Position numbers and translations under genes: made by a program
Notes under the pieces: model-generated
Databases searched by the model: none
Told to the model about the DNA's origin: nothing
What the model saw: only the letters and a program-made list of their open reading frames with translations
Shown here: piece by piece, positions 6,565-11,359 of the stretch
Numbering within the stretch: the first letter of the stretch is position 1
How the letters are laid out: each line of letters starts with the position of its first letter
NCBI GenBank assembly: GCA_947177005.1
Contig: CAMWSZ010000046.1
Coordinates: 1 to 11,359, forward strand
DNA length: 11,359 nt
Direction: 5' to 3'
DNA from: an uncultured Clostridia bacterium
GTDB taxonomy: Bacteria; Bacillota; Clostridia; Oscillospirales; Oscillospiraceae

Positions 6565-6583
6565 TATCCGGAGTTTCCGGATA
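6565..6583 (+). promoter_or_regulatory. Perfect hairpin/palindrome at the predicted 5' end of the importer mRNA
   Basis: TATCCGGA-GTT-TCCGGATA forms a perfect 8-bp stem with a 3-nt loop. It begins 6 nt after the -10 box, that is, at about the predicted transcription start. As RNA it would cap the 5' end of the message; as DNA it would be a symmetrical operator placed to block initiation. The sequence does not distinguish these. Confidence 0.45.
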
Positions 6584-6602
6584 GCGATACTATTATTTAA
6601 TT

Positions 6603-6607
6603 GGAGG
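6603..6607 (+). promoter_or_regulatory. Ribosome binding site deciding the lipoprotein start
   Basis: GGAGG at 6603-6607 is 1 nt from an in-frame ATG at 6609 but 7 nt from the ATG at 6615. Normal spacing therefore favours 6615, which also gives the canonical lipoprotein start MKRF. Confidence 0.7.
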
Positions 6608-6614
6608 AATGAAT

Positions 6615-7883
6615 ATGAAGAGGTTTATTGCGGCAATTCTGGCGGGCCTGATGGTCCTTTCCCTGGCCGCCTGCGGCGGCGGTAACGGCGGCGGCAGCAA
6701 TGGCGGCGGTGCCAGCAGCAATGGCGGCAGCAGCGGCGGCGGCAATAACAGCAGCGTCAGCGACGCGGGCGGCGGTGCCAGCGGCGGCGCGTCCGACATG
6801 AAGATCGCCATGATTACCGACTCCGGCGACATCACGGACCAGAGCTTCAACCAGACCACCTATGAGACGGCCAAGGCTTGGAGCGAAGCCAACGGCGCAA
6901 GCTTTACCTACTACAAGCCCGAAAAGGACTCCGACGAGGCCCGGAACGCCTGCGTTGACCTGGCGGCCGCCGACGGCGTCAACATTATCATCGTGCCCGG
7001 CTACATGTTCGCCGCCACGCTGGTGGCCCAGACCGACATGTATCCCGACATCAAGTTCGTCGCGCTGGACGTGGGCGAGGGCGACCTGTGTGAGAAGGGC
7101 GTGGGCGAGGGCTATTACGAGGGCCTCGCAGCGGGAACCGTGTACAACGCGGGCGACTACTATAACACCGAAAATACCTACTGCGCCACCTATCAGGAGC
7201 AGATCTCCGGCTTTATGGCAGGCTACACCGCCGTGCAGCTTGGCTACCGCCACATCGGCTTCCTGGGCGGCATGAGCGTGCCCGCCGTGCAGCGCTTCGG
7301 CTACGGCTATATTCAGGGCGCGGACAAGGCCGCCGCTGACCTGGGCGTTACCGGCGACGTGACAGTGGAATACGTCTACGGCGGCCAGTTCTTCGGCGAC
7401 GCCGACATCACCGCCGCTATGGATACCTGGTACAATTCTCTGGGCGTGGAGCTGGTCTTTGCCAGCGGCGGCGGCATTTACACCTCCGCTGCCGAGGCCG
7501 CTGCCAAGGTGGGCGGCAAGATCATCGGCGTGGACTCCGACCAGTCCTCCAAAATCGATGAGTACGGCGCGGATATGACCGTCACCTCCGCCATGAAGGG
7601 CCTCGACGCCACCATTAACATGGTCCTTACGGATATCATGGACGGCAAGTGGAGCGAGCATGTGGGCAAGATCGAGAGCCTGGGCCTGGTCTCCGACAAC
7701 CCGGACGAGAACTATGTCCAGCTGCCCCGCGCCACCACCCAGTGGTCGGCCGACTTCACCGAGGACGACTATTTGACCCTGGTCAAGTCCATTCATTCCG
7801 GCGAGATCACCGTCTCTGACGATATCACCGCTATGCCGTCCACGGCCATTACGGTCAACGACTACGGCAGCATCAAGGGATAA
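6615..7883 (+). CDS. Bmp/Med/PnrA-family nucleoside-binding lipoprotein of an ABC importer
   Basis: This is the substrate-binding component of the importer encoded downstream. Members of the BMP family (TmpC/PnrA, BmpA, NupN) bind purine or other nucleosides at the cell surface. The 422-residue product has a lipoprotein signal (MKRFIAAILAGLMVLSLAAC) with lipobox Cys20. A 40-residue Gly/Ser/Asn linker (21-60) follows, then the binding domain, which opens with KIAMITDSGDITDQSFNQ (63-80). That phrase is highly characteristic of the family. Later family-like stretches include IIIVPGYMFA, FVALDVGEGD, QISGFMAGYTAVQLGYRHIGFLGG and KIIGVDSDQSS. The start at 6615 is chosen from the ribosome binding site spacing. 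The gene stands alone in front of a hairpin pair (7915-7961), then the ATPase and permease genes, the usual order for such operons. Nucleoside specificity is inferred from the family and from the adjacent nucleotidase. Confidence 0.93.
   Translation: MKRFIAAILAGLMVLSLAACGGGNGGGSNGGGASSNGGSSGGGNNSSVSDAGGGASGGASDMKIAMITDSGDITDQSFNQTTYETAKAWSEANGASFTYYKPEKDSDEARNACVDLAAADGVNIIIVPGYMFAATLVAQTDMYPDIKFVALDVGEGDLCEKGVGEGYYEGLAAGTVYNAGDYYNTENTYCATYQEQISGFMAGYTAVQLGYRHIGFLGGMSVPAVQRFGYGYIQGADKAAADLGVTGDVTVEYVYGGQFFGDADITAAMDTWYNSLGVELVFASGGGIYTSAAEAAAKVGGKIIGVDSDQSSKIDEYGADMTVTSAMKGLDATINMVLTDIMDGKWSEHVGKIESLGLVSDNPDENYVQLPRATTQWSADFTEDDYLTLVKSIHSGEITVSDDITAMPSTAITVNDYGSIKG
6675..6794 (+). repeat. Low-complexity GGCGGC-rich tract encoding a Gly/Ser/Asn linker
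   Basis: The 40 codons after the lipobox cysteine are dominated by GGC and AGC/AAT (Gly, Ser, Asn), forming runs such as GGGNGGGSNGGG and SSGGGNN. This is a flexible tether between the lipid anchor and the binding domain. The repetitive DNA is liable to length change by slippage. Confidence 0.75.
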
Positions 7884-7914
7884 TCCGACGGGTGAGCGCG
7901 GCGGACGCGATAGA

Positions 7915-7961
7915 CAGCGGGAGCGTGGATGCTCCCGCTGCCTGTTCCCGAAGGGATTTTT
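7915..7961 (+). terminator. Intercistronic hairpin pair, probable partial terminator or mRNA-end stabiliser
   Basis: CAGCGGGAGC (7915-7924) pairs perfectly with GCTCCCGCTG (7931-7940) across a 6-nt loop. A small TCCC-GAA-GGGA hairpin (7946-7956) follows and runs straight into TTTTT (7957-7961). Lying between the lipoprotein gene and the ATPase gene (114-nt gap), it would end or stabilise most transcripts after the lipoprotein while letting some through. That matches the excess of binding protein over transporter common in ABC systems. The short second stem implies incomplete termination. Confidence 0.55.
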
Positions 7962-7997
7962 CGCATGATTATGTATAAAAAAGGAGGCGTGTAAGCT

Positions 7998-9533
7998 ATG
8001 GCCGAGTATGCGGTCGAAATGCTGAACATTACAAAACGGTTCCCCGGCATCATCGCCAATGACAACATCACCCTGCAATTGAAAAAGGGTGAGATCCACG
8101 CCCTCCTGGGCGAGAACGGCGCGGGAAAATCCACGCTGATGAGCGTGCTTTTCGGGCTGTACCAGCCGGAGGAGGGAGAAATCCGCAAGGACGGCAAAAA
8201 AGTCACCGTCAACGACCCAAACGATGCCAATGAGCTGGGCATCGGCATGGTACACCAGCACTTCAAGCTGGTAGAGTGCTTCAGCGTCCTGGACAACATC
8301 ATCCTGGGCGTGGAAACCACAAAAAACGGCTTCCTCCAGAAGGACGAGGCCCGGAAAAAAGTCCTTGCCCTGTCCGAGAAATACGGACTGGCGGTGGACC
8401 CCGACGCCATTATTGAGGATATCACCGTGGGCATGCAGCAGCGGACGGAAATCCTGAAGATGCTGTACCGGGACAACGAGATCCTTATTTTCGACGAGCC
8501 TACCGCCGTGCTGACCCCGCAGGAAATTCAGGAACTGATGACCATTATGAAAAATCTCGCCGCCGAGGGCAAGAGCATTCTGTTCATTACCCACAAGCTG
8601 GCGGAAATCATGCAGGTGGCCGACCGGTGCAGCGTGCTGCGCAAGGGCAAGTATATCGGCACCGTGGATATCAAGGATTCCACCCCGGAGAGCCTGTCCG
8701 CCATGATGGTGGGCCGGGACGTCAATTTCGTGGTGGAAAAGGTTCCCGCCGTACCAAAGGAGGTCGTGCTGGATATTAAGGGCATGACGGTGGCCTCCAA
8801 GCGGCACAAGAATAACGCCGTGAACAATGTGTCCCTACAGGTGCGCCGGGGCGAGATCGTGTGCATCGCGGGCATCGACGGCAACGGCCAGACGGAGTTT
8901 GTCTATGGCCTCAGCGGTCTGGAGCCCCTGAAAAGCGGCACCATTACCATGAACGGCATTGACATCACCCATATGCCTATCCGCAAACGGCTGACCTCGG
9001 GCATGAGCCACATCCCCGAGGACCGGCATAAACATGGTCTGGTGCTGGACTACAGTCTGGAGGACAACATTGTTTTGCAGCGGTATTTTGAGCCGCAGTT
9101 TACCAGCAAAACCGGCTTCCTCAAACGGAAGGCCATTCGGGAGTACGCCTCCCGGCTGATCGAGCAGTACGACGTCCGCTCCGGACAGGGGCCCGTTACC
9201 ATTGCCCGCGCCATGTCCGGCGGCAACCAGCAAAAAGCAATTATTGCCCGTGAGATCGACAAGGGCCCGGAGCTGCTGATTGCGGTGCAGCCCACCCGCG
9301 GTCTGGACGTGGGCGCAATCGAGTATATCCACAAACAGCTTGTGGCCCAGCGGGACGCCGGGAAGGGCGTGCTGCTGGTGAGCCTGGAGCTGGACGAGGT
9401 TATGAACGTGTCCGACCGGATCTTAGTGATGTACGAGGGCGAGATCGTGGGTGAATTTGATCCCAAAACTGTCTCGGTGGAGGAGCTGGGCCTCTATATG
9501 GCCGGTTCCAAAAGAAAGGAGGCTTCGGCATAA
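7998..9533 (+). CDS. Nucleoside ABC importer ATPase with two nucleotide-binding domains (NupO/YufO-like)
   Basis: This ATPase energises the nucleoside importer; at 511 residues it has the tandem-domain length of RbsA/NupO proteins. Domain 1 has Walker A GENGAGKS (38-45), Q-loop HQHFK (86-90), a variant signature VGMQQR (144-149), Walker B ILIFDEP (162-168) and switch His199. Domain 2 has a degenerate Walker A GIDGNGQT (292-299, Lys replaced by Gln), a canonical signature SGGNQQK (407-413), and IAVQPTRGLD in place of the usual DEP Walker B. So one composite ATP site (Walker of domain 1 with SGGNQ of domain 2) is consensus and the other is not, as is normal in the BMP-linked subfamily. AAGGAGG at 7981-7987 sets the ATG at 7998. 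The stop overlaps the next start by one base (TAATG), indicating translational coupling to the permease. Confidence 0.95.
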   Translation: MAEYAVEMLNITKRFPGIIANDNITLQLKKGEIHALLGENGAGKSTLMSVLFGLYQPEEGEIRKDGKKVTVNDPNDANELGIGMVHQHFKLVECFSVLDNIILGVETTKNGFLQKDEARKKVLALSEKYGLAVDPDAIIEDITVGMQQRTEILKMLYRDNEILIFDEPTAVLTPQEIQELMTIMKNLAAEGKSILFITHKLAEIMQVADRCSVLRKGKYIGTVDIKDSTPESLSAMMVGRDVNFVVEKVPAVPKEVVLDIKGMTVASKRHKNNAVNNVSLQVRRGEIVCIAGIDGNGQTEFVYGLSGLEPLKSGTITMNGIDITHMPIRKRLTSGMSHIPEDRHKHGLVLDYSLEDNIVLQRYFEPQFTSKTGFLKRKAIREYASRLIEQYDVRSGQGPVTIARAMSGGNQQKAIIAREIDKGPELLIAVQPTRGLDVGAIEYIHKQLVAQRDAGKGVLLVSLELDEVMNVSDRILVMYEGEIVGEFDPKTVSVEELGLYMAGSKRKEASA

Positions 9534-10654
9534 TGGGACCGCGGAAAAAAGAGAGTATTTTGAGAAACGCCGGCTTTCAGACGATTCTGGCGTCTCTGCT
9601 GTGCATTATCTTGGGTCTGCTGATCGGATTTATCGTGCTGCTGTTCATCAACCCCGGCGGCGCGGCGAAAGCCATTACAGCCATTCTGAAGAATTTCCTC
9701 TACTACCCCAGCAAGGCGGCGGCACTCAAGTATTTCGGCACCACCTTGGTCAACGCCTCCGCGCTGCTGATGTGTTCGCTGTCCGTGCTGTTCGCCTATA
9801 AAGTTGGCCTGTTCAACATCGGCGCGGCGGGACAGTATGTTGTAGGCGTGGGCGCTTGCCTGTACTGTGCGCTGGGGCTGAATATGCCCTGGATCGTATG
9901 CCTGATCGCGGCGGTGATCTGCGCGGCCCTGGTGGGCGGCATCTCCGGTGCGCTGAAGGCGTACTTCAATGTCAACGAGGTTATTTCCTGCATCATGCTC
10001 AACTGGATCTCCCTGTACTGCGTCAACATGCTTCTGTCCAAAGTCAAGGAGCAGTCCACACCCTACACCACCCCCCTGTCCAGCGGCAATAAAAGCGCTC
10101 TGCTCCCAAATATGGGGCTGCATACCCTGTTCTCCAACAACGAATTTATTACTATTGGCCTGCCGTTGGCGGTTGCTGCGGCGGTTCTGGTATGGGTGGT
10201 ATTGGAGAAAACCCGGTTCGGCTATGAGCTGAAAGCTACCGGCCTGAACAAAAATGCCGCGAAATACTGCGGTATGAAGGAGCAGCGCAACATTATTCTG
10301 ACCATGATGATCGCCGGCGGTCTGGCGGGTCTGGCGGCGGGCATCTACTACCTCACCGGTATCGAACAGTGGATGGTGCAGCAGACCAGTGTCCCGGCTA
10401 TGGGCTTCAACGGCATTGCTGCGGCCTTCCTGGGCGGCCTGAACCCCATTGGCGCCATTTTCTCATCCTACTTCATCCAGCATATCACCAGCGGCGGCAC
10501 GTACGTGGACAAAACCATGTACTGCGCCCAGATCTCAGACCTGATCTCCGCGTTTATCATTTACCTGTGCGGTTTCGTCCTCTTCTTCCGGCTGTGGTTC
10601 AACCGCTTCCTGGATAAGAGAGACGAGAGGGCCAAGAAAGGAGGCCAAGCGTAA
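9533..10654 (+). CDS. Nucleoside ABC importer permease 1 (NupP-like, BPD_transp_2 family)
   Basis: This is one of the two membrane subunits that form the translocation path. The 373-residue protein has a charged N-terminus (GPRKKES), about ten hydrophobic segments, and the family signature VGLFNIGAAGQYVVG (91-105). The cytoplasmic coupling segment EKTRFGYELKATGLNKNAAK lies in the second half. Later GFNGIAAAFLGGLNPIGAI matches the usual C-terminal core of this permease family. The start is set by AAAGGAGG (9515-9522) inside the end of the ATPase gene, and the ATG shares a base with that gene's stop. Its own stop overlaps the next permease in the same TAATG arrangement, so subunits are probably made in balanced amounts. 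Confidence 0.94.
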   Translation: MGPRKKESILRNAGFQTILASLLCIILGLLIGFIVLLFINPGGAAKAITAILKNFLYYPSKAAALKYFGTTLVNASALLMCSLSVLFAYKVGLFNIGAAGQYVVGVGACLYCALGLNMPWIVCLIAAVICAALVGGISGALKAYFNVNEVISCIMLNWISLYCVNMLLSKVKEQSTPYTTPLSSGNKSALLPNMGLHTLFSNNEFITIGLPLAVAAAVLVWVVLEKTRFGYELKATGLNKNAAKYCGMKEQRNIILTMMIAGGLAGLAAGIYYLTGIEQWMVQQTSVPAMGFNGIAAAFLGGLNPIGAIFSSYFIQHITSGGTYVDKTMYCAQISDLISAFIIYLCGFVLFFRLWFNRFLDKRDERAKKGGQA

Positions 10655-11359
10655 TGGTTCTGCTGGTTCAATATACCCTGATATTCGCTTCCGTACTGGT
10701 GCTGGTGGCCCTGGGCGGATGCTTTTCGGAACACAGCGGCGTGATTAACATCGGCCTGGAGGGCATCATGGTCATGGGCGCACTGGGCGGCGCGCTGATG
10801 ATGAAATACGCCGTGGGTGTACCGGCTGTTGCCATGATTCTGCTGGTCATTCTGGCGTCCGCCTTGGTGGGAATGATCTTTTCCCTGCTGCTGGGCGTGG
10901 CGGCCATTCGCTTCAACGCCGACCAGACCCTGGTGGGCACGGCGCTGAACCTGCTGGGTCCCGCCGCCGCTGTGGTGCTGGTGCGGGCCATTAATATGGC
11001 GGAGAGCGCGGACAACGTCTCCTCCACGCTGGCCTATGGTCAGGCAAAAAAAGCGTTCCTTGTGAATATCGGCAGATTCGAATTCAACTGGTTTATGCTC
11101 ATCGCCCTGCTGCTGCTGGTTGCAAGCTACGTGGTGCTGTATAAGACCAAATTCGGCCTTCGGCTCATGGCCTGCGGCGAGCATCCGCAGGCGGCCGATT
11201 CCGTGGGCATCAACGTCTATAAGATGCGCTATGCGGGCGTGCTGATCTCCGGCGCACTGGGCGGCCTGGGCGGTCTGGTGTATATCACCGCCGGCGTCAG
11301 CGAATGGAAGTTTGAAAACGGCGTGGCGGGCTTTGGCTTCCTGGCCCTGGCGGTCATGA
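10654..11359 (+). CDS. Nucleoside ABC importer permease 2 (NupQ-like), truncated by window end
   Basis: This is the second membrane subunit of the importer. The frame is open from the ATG at 10654 to the last base without a stop, giving about 235 residues of a family that is usually around 300-320, so the C-terminus lies outside. The signature GVINIGLEGIMVMG (29-42) is typical, as are the coupling-loop segment YKTKFGLRLMACGEHPQAAD and YKMRYAGVLISGALGGLGG with GVSEWKFENGVAGFGF near the end. These are the counterparts of the GLFNIG motif and loop in permease 1. AAAGGAGG (10637-10644) precedes the start, which overlaps the previous stop by one base. Identity is clear from motif and operon position. 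Confidence 0.94.
   Translation, partial: MVLLVQYTLIFASVLVLVALGGCFSEHSGVINIGLEGIMVMGALGGALMMKYAVGVPAVAMILLVILASALVGMIFSLLLGVAAIRFNADQTLVGTALNLLGPAAAVVLVRAINMAESADNVSSTLAYGQAKKAFLVNIGRFEFNWFMLIALLLLVASYVVLYKTKFGLRLMACGEHPQAADSVGINVYKMRYAGVLISGALGGLGGLVYITAGVSEWKFENGVAGFGFLALAVM

Noticed and set aside
6597..8807. A 736-codon open frame on the minus strand across the lipoprotein and ATPase genes
   Set aside because: It spans two well-supported plus-strand genes and their intergenic hairpins, has shadow-like composition (His/Gly/Val/Ala), and matches nothing recognisable.
8868..9300. Damaged second ATPase domain (Walker A Lys missing, DEP replaced by VQP) as a sign of inactivation
   Set aside because: The substitutions resemble those usual in BMP-associated tandem ATPases; the SGGNQ signature needed by the active composite site is intact.

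Overview
The window looks like chromosome from a fairly GC-rich, low-G+C-phylum (Bacillota/Firmicutes) anaerobe, most plausibly a Clostridia gut bacterium of the Oscillospiraceae type. This is an inference from four things: strong AGGAGG-type ribosome binding sites, GC-rich third codon positions, a secreted enzyme carrying a copper-amine-oxidase-like C-terminal domain, and a Bmp/Med-type nucleoside ABC importer. No rRNA or other phylogenetic marker is present, so the lineage is not proven.

Left part (1-3001, + strand): the 3' end of a TrkA-type K+ uptake regulator, the complete membrane subunit TrkH, and an M29-family metallo-aminopeptidase, all tightly spaced. A long inverted repeat (3030-3077) closes this block. 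Middle (3107-4010, - strand): a small DUF1349-family protein. Directly upstream of it lies an apparently broken small gene that reads as one continuous 89-residue protein only if three single-base homopolymer indels are corrected. This middle segment is more AT-rich than its surroundings and looks like accessory DNA.

Right part (4035-11359, + strand): a nucleotide/nucleoside scavenging locus. A secreted CpdB-like cyclic-nucleotide phosphodiesterase/5'-nucleotidase (4269-6404) can strip phosphate from extracellular nucleotides. A Bmp-family lipoprotein (6615-7883), a tandem-domain ATPase (7998-9533) and two permeases (9533-10654, and 10654 running off the end) form the corresponding nucleoside importer. 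ATPase and permeases are translationally coupled through TAATG overlaps. A hairpin pair between the lipoprotein and the ATPase probably sets a high lipoprotein:transporter ratio.

The most interesting non-coding observation is that the nucleotidase gene and the importer operon are preceded by clearly related promoter regions of about 76 bp (4035-4111 and 6485-6560). Both have extended -10 TGnTATACT boxes and several conserved blocks at the same spacing, which suggests one regulator controls both halves of the pathway. No known riboswitch class could be recognised in either leader. I did not find a wholly new multi-gene system. The shared promoter module and the frameshifted small gene are the items most worth following up.
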